Notes under the pieces: model-generated
Databases searched by the model: none
What the model was told of the DNA's origin: nothing
The model's input: only the letters and a program-made list of their open reading frames with translations
Program-made: the position numbers and the translations under genes
Assembly (NCBI GenBank): GCA_934408585.1
Contig: CAKRVA010000003.1
Span: forward strand, 305,109-369,108
Direction of reading: 5' to 3'
Source of the DNA: an uncultured Lachnospiraceae bacterium
Lineage (GTDB): Bacteria; Bacillota; Clostridia; Lachnospirales; Lachnospiraceae
DNA: 64,000 bases
Shown: one piece after another, positions 32,212 to 41,214 of the stretch
How positions within the stretch are numbered: position 1 is the first letter of the stretch
Layout of the letters: each line of letters opens with the position of its first letter

Positions 32212-33392
32212 TCTTCACTCCACATCGCTTTGCTATCTTTCATCAGCTTTTGTAACGTTGTATCTATATGCATCTCCTGCGTAAGTTTTTCAAGCTTATT
32301 ACCTGCTGCCTGTTGACCTGTCCGTAAATCAGAGTGCTTTACGCCACGAATCAGCAGATTTTTGGGCGTATGCTCCATGTCAATAAATTCCAGAATCTGT
32401 GTTTCATAGCCTGCTTCTTCCAAAAGATTTGCACGGATTCCATCAGTCAGAATTGCAGACAGTCTTTCCTTCAAAATTCCATATTTTAAAATTGGAGAAA
32501 GCAATTCATTTTCAATCTGTTTATTTACCTCATGCTGACAGCAGGGAACGGAAAAAATCACTTTTGCATTCCAGTCGATTGCCTTTTTCAATGCATAATC
32601 CGTTGCCGTATCGCAGGCATGAAGCGTTACGACCATATCAATGTCATTGCTTCCCTGAAAATCAGCAATATCCCCATGGTAAAAATGCAGTTTCTCATAT
32701 CCATAGTTTTCAGCAAGGGCATTGCACTTTTGAATAACATCTTCTTTTAAGTCAAGCCCGGTAATGGAAACATCCTGCTTTTGCAATTCATGAAGATAAT
32801 AATATAATGCAAATGTCAGGTAGGACTTCCCACATCCGAAGTCTACAATATGTATCGTGTCTTTTTTTGTAAGTGTCGGCAAAATGTCCTCGACAAATTC
32901 CAGATATCGGTTAATCTGTTTGAACTTGTCATAGCGGGAACGGACAATTTTCCCCTCCGGAGTCTGTACTCCGAGGTCAATCAGAAAAGGAACCGGAATT
33001 CCCTCTTTCAGAATGTACTTCTTTTCCCGATTGTGTGTCATCACAGGACGCACGGCTTCGCTCGTTCCCTGTTTCTTCTGATACTTCAGGGTAACTTTTC
33101 CCTTTTTGCTTATAAGCACATGGAGATTGCCCTCCATGTGCTCCGCTTCCAACTGTTTAAAGTCCTGTTCCATATAGGTCACGATGCGTGTCTGCATTTC
33201 TTCAGAACAAAAATTTTGATGGAAGACCTGTGTTCCGCAAAACCTTGTCTCCTGAAACATCAGCACTTCCTTCATAAGAATCGGACGAATTTTTATCTTG
33301 TTGACAGCATCCTTCTTTACCGGATTGCTGATAATAATCTGATATAGTTTTTCATTTAATAATTTAGATAAATAAATTTGTAAATCGCTCAT
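32208..33392 (-). CDS. SAM-dependent methyltransferase (METTL25-like/Methyltransf_32 type)
   Basis: About 394 residues. The SAM-binding motif I is IVDFGCGKSYLTFALYYYL near residue 190. ITGLDLKEDVIQKC (motif II) and VVTLHACDTATDYAL follow, and VPCCQHE comes later, a combination typical of the class I family that includes eukaryotic METTL25-like proteins. The N-terminal ~150 residues form an additional domain. Substrate unknown. The start at 33392 (MSDLQIYL) is preferred by homology to usual openings. A longer frame to 33419 has no better ribosome site. It overlaps the 139-aa gene upstream and is coupled to the large membrane protein downstream. Confidence 0.8.
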   Translation of the reverse strand: MSDLQIYLSKLLNEKLYQIIISNPVKKDAVNKIKIRPILMKEVLMFQETRFCGTQVFHQNFCSEEMQTRIVTYMEQDFKQLEAEHMEGNLHVLISKKGKVTLKYQKKQGTSEAVRPVMTHNREKKYILKEGIPVPFLIDLGVQTPEGKIVRSRYDKFKQINRYLEFVEDILPTLTKKDTIHIVDFGCGKSYLTFALYYYLHELQKQDVSITGLDLKEDVIQKCNALAENYGYEKLHFYHGDIADFQGSNDIDMVVTLHACDTATDYALKKAIDWNAKVIFSVPCCQHEVNKQIENELLSPILKYGILKERLSAILTDGIRANLLEEAGYETQILEFIDMEHTPKNLLIRGVKHSDLRTGQQAAGNKLEKLTQEMHIDTTLQKLMKDSKAMWSEE

Positions 33393-33783
33393 CGTTATGT
33401 CTTCTCTTATAGATTTCATAATACATTATAACCTGAATCAGGTCGCCAATCCACATCCATTTTTCTTCGGAAACAGGCGGCACCTCGTTTTCTCCGGCTT
33501 CTTCCTGACGGGCTTTTTCATCTTCCCGTTTAATTCGTTCTAAAATATCCATAGAAAGCTTATAAAGCTGTATTCGATCCGGATATTCATCATAAATCAT
33601 ACTGCCTTCATAGTCCATTTTGTCCAAAATCCCGGCAATCATCTTCTGATAGCGTTTTGCCTCCTTCGGATACATCTGCTGCAGGTACTCCAGATCACGG
33701 AGCACTGTATTCTCCTGCTGCTGAAACATGGGCAAAGGATATGTCATATAAAACGGCATTATTCTTCGTTCATACATATGCAT
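33364..33783 (-). CDS. Conserved hypothetical protein (139 aa)
   Basis: The frame opens MHMYERRIMPFYMTYPLPMFQQQE after AAGGA and gives a helical, strongly charged protein with LEYLQQMYPKEAKRYQKMI and WIGDLIQVIMYYEIYKRRH. No known domain is visible. It lies just after the ATP synthase operon terminator and overlaps the methyltransferase gene, so it is probably the first gene of that small operon. Function unknown. Confidence 0.7.
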   Translation of the reverse strand: MHMYERRIMPFYMTYPLPMFQQQENTVLRDLEYLQQMYPKEAKRYQKMIAGILDKMDYEGSMIYDEYPDRIQLYKLSMDILERIKREDEKARQEEAGENEVPPVSEEKWMWIGDLIQVIMYYEIYKRRHNDERFTNLFI

Positions 33784-33843
33784 AACATCCTTATTTCTTT
33801 ACTGTTATGATATGCTCTTTTATATTAGCGGTGTCTAAACAAT

Positions 33844-33874
33844 ATGAGGGGCAGTCGAAACCACCCCTCCTCAT
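33844..33874 (-). terminator. Terminator of the ATP synthase operon
   Basis: On the minus strand GAGGGG and CCCCTC, extended by ATGA/TCAT, form a stem just beyond the atpC stop. The T tract is weak, so termination may be partial. Confidence 0.55.
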
Positions 33875-33880
33875 ACGGTA

Positions 33881-34288
33881 CTACTTATCAATCACTTCTA
33901 TTCGTGCCAATGCACGCTGCAATGCTGTTTCTGCACGCACAATATCCGTTTCCGGCGTCTTGCTGCGAAGTCGTTCTTCAGCACGCTCTTTTGCCTGCTC
34001 TGCACGGTCTGCATCAATTTCTTCCGGCCATTCAATAATTTCTGCCATAATGACGATTTCATCCTGAAGGATTTCTGCAAATCCTGCATGCAATGCTGCT
34101 TCTTTTACCTCTTCCGGTTCTGTGATGGTAAGGATTCCGGGGCTGATAATCACGGTCATGGGAATATGTCCTTTCAAGACACCAATTTCCCCTTCCGTTG
34201 TATTAAATTCAACCATGGAAGCCTCTCCTTCATAGAAGATACGTTCCGGTGTGATAATTTTTAACTTGAATAAATTACTGTCTGCCAT
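33881..34288 (-). CDS. atpC: ATP synthase F1, epsilon subunit
   Basis: 135 residues. The N-terminal beta barrel (FKLKIITPERIFYEGEASMVEFNTTEGEIGVLKGH) is followed by a helical hairpin rich in Ala, Glu and Arg (DADRAEQAKERAEERL). It forms part of the central rotor stalk and can inhibit ATP hydrolysis. Last gene of the operon, 14 bases after atpD. Confidence 0.96.
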   Translation of the reverse strand: MADSNLFKLKIITPERIFYEGEASMVEFNTTEGEIGVLKGHIPMTVIISPGILTITEPEEVKEAALHAGFAEILQDEIVIMAEIIEWPEEIDADRAEQAKERAEERLRSKTPETDIVRAETALQRALARIEVIDK

Positions 34289-34302
34289 CTGACCACCTCC
34301 CG

Positions 34303-35688
34303 TTATTTCATGCGGGCAAGTACGTCATCAATGCTTCCGGCATTCAGGAAGTAGCTTTCCGGTACATCATCATGCTTACCTTCAAGAATTTCCTTAAATC
34401 CGCGAATGGTTTCATTAATTGGCACATATTTTCCTTCGAGTCCCAGGAACTTTCCTGCTACGAAGAATGGCTGGGATAAGAATTTCTGTACCTTTCTTGC
34501 ACGGTTTACTACTAACTTATCGCTTTCAGATAATTCGTCCATACCAAGAATTGCGATAATATCCTGTAATTCTTTATACTTCTGAAGAATTTCCTGCACG
34601 CCACGCGCTACTGCATAATGTTCTTCACCAACAATTCTTGGGTCCAGAATTCTGGAGGTAGACTCCAACGGGTCTACTGCCGGGTAAATACCCAATTCTA
34701 CGATAGAACGGCTAAGTACCGTTGTTGCATCCAAATGGGCAAATGTTGTTGCAGGTGCCGGGTCCGTCAAGTCATCGGCAGGTACGTAAACGGCCTGAAC
34801 CGAAGTAATGGAACCATTCTTTGTAGAAGTAATACGCTCCTGTAAAGCACCCATTTCTGTCTGCAGGGTAGGCTGATAACCTACTGCAGAAGGCATACGT
34901 CCAAGAAGTGCGGACACTTCGGAACCAGCCTGTGTAAAACGGAAAATGTTATCAATGAATAACAGCACGTCCTTACCACCTTTGTCACGGAAATATTCCG
35001 CCATGGTAAGTCCTGTTAATCCAACTCTCATTCTTGCTCCGGGGGGCTCATTCATCTGACCAAATACCATGGTGGTCTTATCAATAACGCCTGACTCTGT
35101 CATTTCATGATAAAGGTCATTACCCTCTCTTGTTCTTTCGCCTACGCCGGTAAATACGGAATATCCACCGTGCTCTGTAGCGATGTTACGGATCAACTCC
35201 TGAATCAATACGGTTTTACCTACACCGGCACCACCGAACAAACCAATTTTACCACCCTTCTGGTAAGGGCAAAGAAGGTCAACGACCTTAATACCTGTTT
35301 CCAAAAGTTCCTGCTGGGTAGACTGTTCCGTAAATTCCGGAGCAGGTCTGTGAATCGGTTCATAGGAAACTCCTTCCGGAGCAGGTTTATTATCAATCGG
35401 GTTACCAAGAACGTTAAAGATACGTCCTAAGGTGTTTTCACCAACAGGTACGGTAATTGGTGCTCCGGTAGCAATCGCTTCCATACCACGCACAAGACCG
35501 TCTGTGGTTCCCATGGCAATACATCTTACGGTATCGTCACCAAGGTGCTGTGCTACTTCAACAACAAGTTCTCCTCCATCCTTGAGAGGAACCTTAATTG
35601 CTTCGTTAATTTCCGGCAATCTGTTGCCGGTAAACTTCACATCCAAAACGGCACCGATAACCTGTGTGATTTTTCCTGAATCTGCCAT
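34303..35688 (-). CDS. atpD: ATP synthase F1, beta subunit (catalytic)
   Basis: 461 residues with the catalytic P-loop GGAGVGKTV, GERTREGNDLYHEM (catalytic Glu region) and LLFIDNIFRFTQAGSEVS (Walker B). The start at 35688 (MADSGK) has AGG at 8 bases, while the in-frame ATG at 35697 is too close to it. It forms the alpha3-beta3 ring with AtpA and makes ATP. Confidence 0.98.
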   Translation of the reverse strand: MADSGKITQVIGAVLDVKFTGNRLPEINEAIKVPLKDGGELVVEVAQHLGDDTVRCIAMGTTDGLVRGMEAIATGAPITVPVGENTLGRIFNVLGNPIDNKPAPEGVSYEPIHRPAPEFTEQSTQQELLETGIKVVDLLCPYQKGGKIGLFGGAGVGKTVLIQELIRNIATEHGGYSVFTGVGERTREGNDLYHEMTESGVIDKTTMVFGQMNEPPGARMRVGLTGLTMAEYFRDKGGKDVLLFIDNIFRFTQAGSEVSALLGRMPSAVGYQPTLQTEMGALQERITSTKNGSITSVQAVYVPADDLTDPAPATTFAHLDATTVLSRSIVELGIYPAVDPLESTSRILDPRIVGEEHYAVARGVQEILQKYKELQDIIAILGMDELSESDKLVVNRARKVQKFLSQPFFVAGKFLGLEGKYVPINETIRGFKEILEGKHDDVPESYFLNAGSIDDVLARMK

Positions 35689-35753
35689 TTTTTTCATCCT
35701 TTCTAAGTTTTATCTCTTATCGTTTCATTTCGCCACGGACTGTTCCATCGGCA

Positions 35754-36611
35754 TTATGAAATTGCATTTGCTCCGGCAATAATCTCCGTAAGCTCCTGCG
35801 TAATAGAACCTTGTCTTGCACGGTTATAAAGAAGTGTCAAATCTTCAATCATTTCCTCTGCATTGCTTGTTGCAGAATCCATTGCCTGCATTCTTGCTCC
35901 GTTTTCACTTGCAATGGATTCCACCATACCACCATAAATCAGGCTGGTAATATACTTTGGAATCAGCAGGTTCAATGCTTCTTCATCCTCCGGTTCAAAG
36001 TTCATTAAAACATGATCTTCTTCCTGCTCTTCTCCGTTTTCTTCTGAAATCTCTACCGGAAGAAGCTTTAACAACGTAGGCACGTGTACTACCGTATTTT
36101 TAAATCCGGTATAAGCAAGATAAATTTCACTGATTTCGCCTTTTTCAAAAGCACTCAGAACTTCGCGGCTGATTGCCATTGCTTCCGCATAAGCAGGTTC
36201 TTCTATTACGTCCGAATAGTCGGCTTTTATCTCATAGTGCTTGGCAAGGGCATCTCTTCCCTTTTTACCAATTGCATAAATTACCAAATCCTCACCGGCC
36301 AAATCTCCCTGGGTAATCAGTTTTACGACATTGGAGTTGTAGCCTCCGGCAAGTCCACGATTGGAAGTAATCACAATCACTGCCTTCTTACCGGTTTCCC
36401 CTGATTTCAGATACTTATGCTCCAGATTCTGCGTTCTGCGCAAAATCGAGTGCACCGTTTGATACATGCAGTGGAAATACGTCTGGGATTTTTCTGCATT
36501 CTGCTTTGCTCTCTGTAACTTTACAGTGGAAACAAGCTTCATTGCCTTGGTAATCTGCTGGGTACTCTGAATACTGCCCTTACGCCGCTTTATGTCTCTC
36601 ATTGAGGCCAT
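35754..36611 (-). CDS. atpG: ATP synthase F1, gamma subunit
   Basis: 285 residues. N-terminal MRDIKRRKGSIQSTQQITKAMKLVSTVKLQRAK and a C-terminal helix ending in NRARQGSITQELTEIIAGANAI are the conserved coiled coil of the rotor shaft. The middle carries an acidic insertion (ENGEEQEEDHVLMNFEPEDEE). It couples rotation of the c ring to the catalytic sites. Sits between atpA and atpD as usual. Confidence 0.97.
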   Translation of the reverse strand: MASMRDIKRRKGSIQSTQQITKAMKLVSTVKLQRAKQNAEKSQTYFHCMYQTVHSILRRTQNLEHKYLKSGETGKKAVIVITSNRGLAGGYNSNVVKLITQGDLAGEDLVIYAIGKKGRDALAKHYEIKADYSDVIEEPAYAEAMAISREVLSAFEKGEISEIYLAYTGFKNTVVHVPTLLKLLPVEISEENGEEQEEDHVLMNFEPEDEEALNLLIPKYITSLIYGGMVESIASENGARMQAMDSATSNAEEMIEDLTLLYNRARQGSITQELTEIIAGANAIS

Positions 36612-36634
36612 AATATCACCTGTTCCCTTCCGAA

Positions 36635-38143
36635 TTACTTAAGAAATCCTGTCTTAAATTCTTCAATTGCTTTCTTCAACGTTGTCTCTGTTGCTTCTGA
36701 AATTACCTTTTCCTCTGCAATATTGCTTGGAATTTCAGGATACTTCGTCTTGATAAAATCAAAGAATTCTTCTTCAAAACGTGTGATTTCTTCTGTAGGA
36801 ACATCCAACAGGTATTTATTGGTAACTGCATAAATAATAATAACCTGATATTCAACCGGCATTGGCTTGTACTGAGGCTGCTTTAATACTTCCTTGATTC
36901 TTTCACCCTGTGCCAGTTTTTCTTTTGTATCAGCATCCAATTCGGAACCAAACTGTGCAAAAGCTGCAAGTTCACGATACTGTGCAAGTTCCACACGAAT
37001 CGGGGATGCAATCTTTTTCATTGCCTTAATCTGTGCATCACCACCAACACGGGATACAGAAAGACCAGCATTTACTGCCGGACGGAATCCGGAATTAAAC
37101 ATTTCGGTTTCCAGATAAATCTGACCGTCTGTGATGGAAATAACGTTAGTAGGAATATATGCGGATACGTCTCCTGCCTGCGTTTCGATAATCGGCAATG
37201 CCGTTAAAGAACCGCCGCCGTACTCTTCATTCATTCTTGCTGCACGCTCCAGAAGTCTGGAATGAAGGTAGAATACGTCACCCGGATATGCTTCACGTCC
37301 TGGTGGACGTTTTAACAACAAGGAGAGTGTACGGTAAGCAGCTGCGTGTTTACTCAGGTCATCATAAACCACGAGAACATCTTCTCCGTTTTCCATCCAT
37401 TCTTCTCCGATTGCACATCCTGAATAAGGAGCAATATACTGGAGAGGAGCTAATTCACTGGCACTTGCCACAACGATGGTGGTATATGCCATAGCACCTG
37501 TTTCTTCCAAAGTTTTTACAAGGGAAGCAACCGTTGATGCTTTCTGTCCGATTGCAACGTAAATACATTTTACGCCCTGTCCCTTCTGGTTAATAATGGT
37601 ATCAATTGCAATAGCGGTTTTACCTGTCTGACGGTCACCGATAATCAACTCACGCTGTCCTCTTCCGATGGGCACCATGGAGTCAATTGCCTTGATACCG
37701 GTCTGCAATGGTGTATCTACGGATTTACGTGTGATAACACCGGATGCAACTCTTTCAATCTTACGATATTTGTCTGTCTGAATAGGACCCTTGCCATCAA
37801 TAGGCTGTCCCAACGCGTTTACTACACGTCCCAGCATGGCATCGCCTACAGGAACCTCAACTACACGACCGGTTGTCTTTACCGTATCACCTTCATTGAT
37901 GTTTTTGTGGCTTCCAAGGAGTACCGCACCTACGTTATCCTCTTCAAGGTTCAGGACCATTCCGTAAACCTCTCCGGGGAACTCCAGAAGCTCACCCTGC
38001 ATTGCGTTGTTAAGACCATGTACACGGGCAATACCGTCGGCTACCTGAATTACAGTACCAACGTCTGACACTTCAAGATCTGAAGCGTATCGTTTAATCT
38101 GCTCTTTAATTACGGAGCTGATCTCTTCCGGTTTCAAATTCAT
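36635..38143 (-). CDS. atpA: ATP synthase F1, alpha subunit
   Basis: 502 residues of normal length with the P-loop GDRQTGKTA, VYDDLSKHAAAYR and the RPGREAYPGDVFYLHSRLLERAA segment. It provides the non-catalytic nucleotide sites of F1 and the arginine finger. Ends with the helical C-terminal domain. Confidence 0.98.
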   Translation of the reverse strand: MNLKPEEISSVIKEQIKRYASDLEVSDVGTVIQVADGIARVHGLNNAMQGELLEFPGEVYGMVLNLEEDNVGAVLLGSHKNINEGDTVKTTGRVVEVPVGDAMLGRVVNALGQPIDGKGPIQTDKYRKIERVASGVITRKSVDTPLQTGIKAIDSMVPIGRGQRELIIGDRQTGKTAIAIDTIINQKGQGVKCIYVAIGQKASTVASLVKTLEETGAMAYTTIVVASASELAPLQYIAPYSGCAIGEEWMENGEDVLVVYDDLSKHAAAYRTLSLLLKRPPGREAYPGDVFYLHSRLLERAARMNEEYGGGSLTALPIIETQAGDVSAYIPTNVISITDGQIYLETEMFNSGFRPAVNAGLSVSRVGGDAQIKAMKKIASPIRVELAQYRELAAFAQFGSELDADTKEKLAQGERIKEVLKQPQYKPMPVEYQVIIIYAVTNKYLLDVPTEEITRFEEEFFDFIKTKYPEIPSNIAEEKVISEATETTLKKAIEEFKTGFLK

Positions 38144-38169
38144 TGGTCATACGCACCTTTCTTAATTTT

Positions 38170-38715
38170 TTATAACTGTACCTTCAGAAGCTGACGCTGC
38201 AGCTCGTACAGTTTTGTTTTTACACTGCTGTCTACTACTCTGTCACCAATGCGGATTACCATTCCGCCAATCAGGTCTTCTTCTACCTGATAATGCATTT
38301 CCATTTTCTGGAATTTGGTGGTAGCAAGCAGTCTTTCTTCAATTTCTTTTTTCTTTGTTTCATCTATTTTTGATGCTGTGGAAACATAGGCAACCCCGAT
38401 GCCCTTGCGTTTCTTTACTTCATCAATAAAGAATGCCAGAATGTTGTCGATTTCCGAATAGCGGTCCTTGGAAACAATCATATAGAGTAAACCAAGAATC
38501 TCTTTGGAAACGCGTCCTTCAAAAACCTCTTCCAAAACCTTGAGCTTTTCTTCCTTCAAAATCTTGGGATGATTCATCAGTTTCGCGAAATCGGGATTTG
38601 CATCGAGAATACTTTTCAGCTTCTGAATTTCTTCAAAGAACTCGTCTTCTTTTCCTTCCTCCACAGCCAGTTCAAACAAAGCCTCTCCATATGTTTTTGA
38701 AACTAGCTTAGCCAT
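38170..38715 (-). CDS. atpH: ATP synthase F1, delta subunit
   Basis: 181 residues. N-terminal helical domain (KTYGEALFELAVEEGKEDEF) and the C-terminal signature VEEDLIGGMVIRIGDRVVDSSVKTKL identify the stator subunit that joins F1 to subunit b. It overlaps atpF by 13 bases. Confidence 0.96.
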   Translation of the reverse strand: MAKLVSKTYGEALFELAVEEGKEDEFFEEIQKLKSILDANPDFAKLMNHPKILKEEKLKVLEEVFEGRVSKEILGLLYMIVSKDRYSEIDNILAFFIDEVKKRKGIGVAYVSTASKIDETKKKEIEERLLATTKFQKMEMHYQVEEDLIGGMVIRIGDRVVDSSVKTKLYELQRQLLKVQL

Positions 38716-39221
38716 GTATTCTCACCTATTTCCTTTAACGTATCGTTTATCAGGCTTTCCTGCACGGTTGTATCAATAGACGCTTTTACTACTTTACCAG
38801 CCATCATAGATGCAAGTACAACCATTTCACGCTTCACATCATCTGCTGCTTTCTGTTTTTCAAGCTCTGCTTCTGTCTTTGCTCTTTCAATAATTGCTGC
38901 TGCCTCTTCTTTGGCCTTTGCAACTATTTTGTTTTCATTATCAAGAGCACGCTTTCTTGCATCGCTCAGAATTGCTTCTGCTTCCTTGTCTACTTCCTTA
39001 AGCTTTGCTTCATATTCTTCTCTTAAAGCAGCCGCATCTTCCTGACTTTTTGCTGCATCTTCCAGTTCTCCCTTAATCTTTTCGGTTCTCTTATTCATCA
39101 TATTGCGAACCGGATTAAACAGGAAATAGGATGCTACCAGGAAAAGTGCAAATACTGCAATAATCATCAATGATGCATCTGCAAGTAATTGTAAATCAAG
39201 GTCAAATACTCTGGGTTCCAT
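38703..39221 (-). CDS. atpF: ATP synthase Fo, b subunit
   Basis: 172 residues: one N-terminal membrane helix (MIIAVFALFLVASYFLF), then a long Ala/Glu/Lys-rich helix that forms the peripheral stalk dimer. FNPVRNMMNKRTEKI follows the membrane helix as in other b subunits. Confidence 0.95.
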   Translation of the reverse strand: MEPRVFDLDLQLLADASLMIIAVFALFLVASYFLFNPVRNMMNKRTEKIKGELEDAAKSQEDAAALREEYEAKLKEVDKEAEAILSDARKRALDNENKIVAKAKEEAAAIIERAKTEAELEKQKAADDVKREMVVLASMMAGKVVKASIDTTVQESLINDTLKEIGENTWLS

Positions 39222-39259
39222 ACCGAGCCTCCTTTCTTATTTTTTGAATCGTAAGGCTC

Positions 39260-39514
39260 TTATTTTGTCAGAGGCTGAACGAACAGTAAGATGATACCAA
39301 TCAGCAAACCATAAAGACCTGTTGTTTCTGCAACGGCCTGTCCCAAAAGCATGGTAGATGTAATATCAGATTTTGCTCCCGGATTTCTACCTACTGCTGC
39401 TGCTGCATGTCCTGCTGCAATACCCTGACCTACACCAGGTCCGATACCTGCAATAAGTGCTAATCCGGCACCGATTGCTGAACATCCTAAAATAAAATTC
39501 TCGTTAAATTCCAT
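39260..39514 (-). CDS. atpE: ATP synthase Fo, c subunit with sodium-type ion site
   Basis: 84 residues forming two membrane helices. Helix 1 carries GIGPGVGQG with Gln30; helix 2 carries GQAVAETTGLYG with Val61, Glu63, Thr64, Thr65 and Tyr68. These correspond to Gln32, Val63, Glu65, Ser66, Thr67 and Tyr70 of the Ilyobacter tartaricus Na+ enzyme, each offset by two. The only change is Ser to Thr. Proton-type c subunits lack this set, so Na+ is the likely coupling ion. AGGAGG precedes the start. Confidence 0.95.
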   Translation of the reverse strand: MEFNENFILGCSAIGAGLALIAGIGPGVGQGIAAGHAAAAVGRNPGAKSDITSTMLLGQAVAETTGLYGLLIGIILLFVQPLTK

Positions 39515-39598
39515 TGTTATTTCCTCCTTGCTTATCGCATTTTATTTTTTATAAAATTTCTAAGATTTTCTGTATGCACTTTTACAAGTGTATTCTTC

Positions 39599-40324
39599 CT
39601 ATGGTTCTCCGGAACCACATGCATCTGCAATATATGTCATTGTCAGCATACAGAATACATACGTCTGAATTGCACCTGAGAACAGGTCAAAGTAAACATG
39701 AAGTGCTGCCGGCCAGATAATCGCTATCTTATTAAGAAGCGTATAAATCAAAGCCATGATTGCGGTTCCTGAAAGGATATTGGCAAACAAACGCAGCGAC
39801 AGTGAAATCGGCACTGCCAGATTACCGATAATGTTAATCGGTGCCCAGATTGGCCATGGGTCACACAGTCCCTTTAACACACCGGACAATTTCTGGTATT
39901 TCAATTCATTATAACGAATCAATGTAAATGAAATAATCGCCAGTGCAAACGTCACACCATAATCTGCTGTTGGCGGCCGCAAACCTAACAATCCCGAAAT
40001 ATTACTAAACAGGATAAAGATAAAAATTGTTCCTATATAGTTCCGAAACCTTACGGCCTGCTTTCCCATAACTCCGACAGTCATCTTGTCCAGCATTTCC
40101 ACAATGAGTTCTACCACATTCTGAAAACCGGTAGGTACTTCCTTGGCATGCTTTACCATATGACCAGCTGCAATACAGAATCCTACAATAATCAGCATAA
40201 CAATCAGTACACACACATGCGTCGTTGTTATCCAAAGTGTCTGTCCAAAAAGCTCATAGGAGAACACTCCATGAATCATGAAATCAACGTCGGCCCCCCC
40301 TGACAATAAGATTCCTTGTCCCAT
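39599..40324 (-). CDS. atpB: ATP synthase Fo, a subunit
   Basis: 241 residues with five or six membrane helices. NVVELIVEMLDK and the conserved SLSLRLFANILSGTAIM, with the essential arginine, form the ion half-channels next to the c ring. Ends with AIQTYVFCMLTMTYIADA. Between atpI and atpE. Confidence 0.96.
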   Translation of the reverse strand: MGQGILLSGGADVDFMIHGVFSYELFGQTLWITTTHVCVLIVMLIIVGFCIAAGHMVKHAKEVPTGFQNVVELIVEMLDKMTVGVMGKQAVRFRNYIGTIFIFILFSNISGLLGLRPPTADYGVTFALAIISFTLIRYNELKYQKLSGVLKGLCDPWPIWAPINIIGNLAVPISLSLRLFANILSGTAIMALIYTLLNKIAIIWPAALHVYFDLFSGAIQTYVFCMLTMTYIADACGSGEP

Positions 40325-40336
40325 TTTATCACCTCC

Positions 40337-40777
40337 TTACTTTTCATCTTCTGGTATTTCTATTAATTCCGGCAAAATTTCTTCCCCGTAAAACAGGGTG
40401 CTTATCTTTTTTGACAGCTTATGAATATAAGCCGAAACTTTAAGTCCCATAATTCCCAAAAAGCAAATTAAGGGATTTAAAAACTTTGTTAAGGATACAA
40501 GAACCAGAATCAGTGCAATTCCCAGATAACGAATCATATAATGTATCGATATCTTCTTCGTTGCTGCCTGCTGCCCCAGATCCAGTCCACGGTCCAATGC
40601 CCACCACATATCTGCAGCACATGCCATTGCCGTAATAATGCCAATCCACAATGCAAGGGAATGATATCCCCGATTGTCAAAAAAGAGGAGTACCACTTCG
40701 CAGATGACACCAAAAATCACAATTCCAACTTCCAACTCAAACAGACTTCTGTTTATTTTTGTGATTTTCTCTTTCAC
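40337..40777 (-). CDS. atpI: ATP synthase subunit I-like membrane protein
   Basis: I take the GTG at 40777 (VKEKITKINRSLFELEVG) with AAGGA upstream. The longer frame to 40888 would run far into atpZ. The product of 146 residues has about four membrane helices and a charged C terminus. AtpI-like proteins assist assembly of the c ring. Position between atpZ and atpB supports the assignment more strongly than sequence motifs do. Confidence 0.75.
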   Translation of the reverse strand: MKEKITKINRSLFELEVGIVIFGVICEVVLLFFDNRGYHSLALWIGIITAMACAADMWWALDRGLDLGQQAATKKISIHYMIRYLGIALILVLVSLTKFLNPLICFLGIMGLKVSAYIHKLSKKISTLFYGEEILPELIEIPEDEK

Positions 40778-41042
40778 GATGCTTTCTGTCCTTCTTTCTT
40801 CCCTTATGCAGGTATGCGGATTCTTCACTGCTCTTCTGGTATACTTGCCTGGAAAAACGATATACATTATATCCACCGGCAATTGCACCGATGAAAAATA
40901 AAATAATCATCAGAAAATTCGTTCCCAACTTTCTGTCCAGATACATACCTAAAAATGCACAAATAAAAACAGGGACCAACATGTTAATTCCAAACTGTCC
41001 TATCATGGTTAATGCCTGATATACACTTCGATTGAACTTCAC
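40737..41042 (-). CDS. atpZ: AtpZ/AtpI-type small membrane protein
   Basis: About 101 residues from the GTG at 41042 (VKFNRSVYQALTMIGQFGINMLVPVF), which has AAAGGGG upstream. A TTG at 41087 would leave a leader of only a few bases after the promoter. Two membrane helices (FGINMLVPVFICAFLGMYLD and FLMIILFFIGAIAGGYNVYR) and a basic tail match the small F0F1-associated AtpZ/AtpQ proteins, implicated in ion handling or assembly. First gene of the operon; overlaps atpI. Confidence 0.8.
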   Translation of the reverse strand: MKFNRSVYQALTMIGQFGINMLVPVFICAFLGMYLDRKLGTNFLMIILFFIGAIAGGYNVYRFSRQVYQKSSEESAYLHKGRKKDRKHRERENHKNKQKSV

Positions 41043-41102
41043 ATTCTGCCCCTTTCCAATGCCTTCTTTTTTGGTCTTTTTAAGCAAAATACCATCTTCA
41101 CA

Positions 41103-41131
41103 ATTATACCTATTTTTGCCCTATATGTCTA
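41103..41131 (-). promoter_or_regulatory. Promoter of the ATP synthase operon
   Basis: On the minus strand TAGACA (41126-41131) and TATAAT (41103-41108) are 17 bases apart, about 60 bases before the chosen atpZ start. Confidence 0.7.
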
Positions 41132-41141
41132 GGAAAATTCA

Positions 41142-41170
41142 TTGACTTTACACAAAAATAATAGTATTTT
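41142..41170 (+). promoter_or_regulatory. Probable promoter of the DUF402 gene
   Basis: TTGACT (41142-41147) and TATTTT (41165-41170) are 17 bases apart, 45 bases before the start. It is divergent from the ATP synthase promoter. Confidence 0.5.
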
Positions 41171-41214
41171 TAGATTAATAAACATTTCTCTCAAAGAAAC
41201 AGTCGAGGTGCCTT

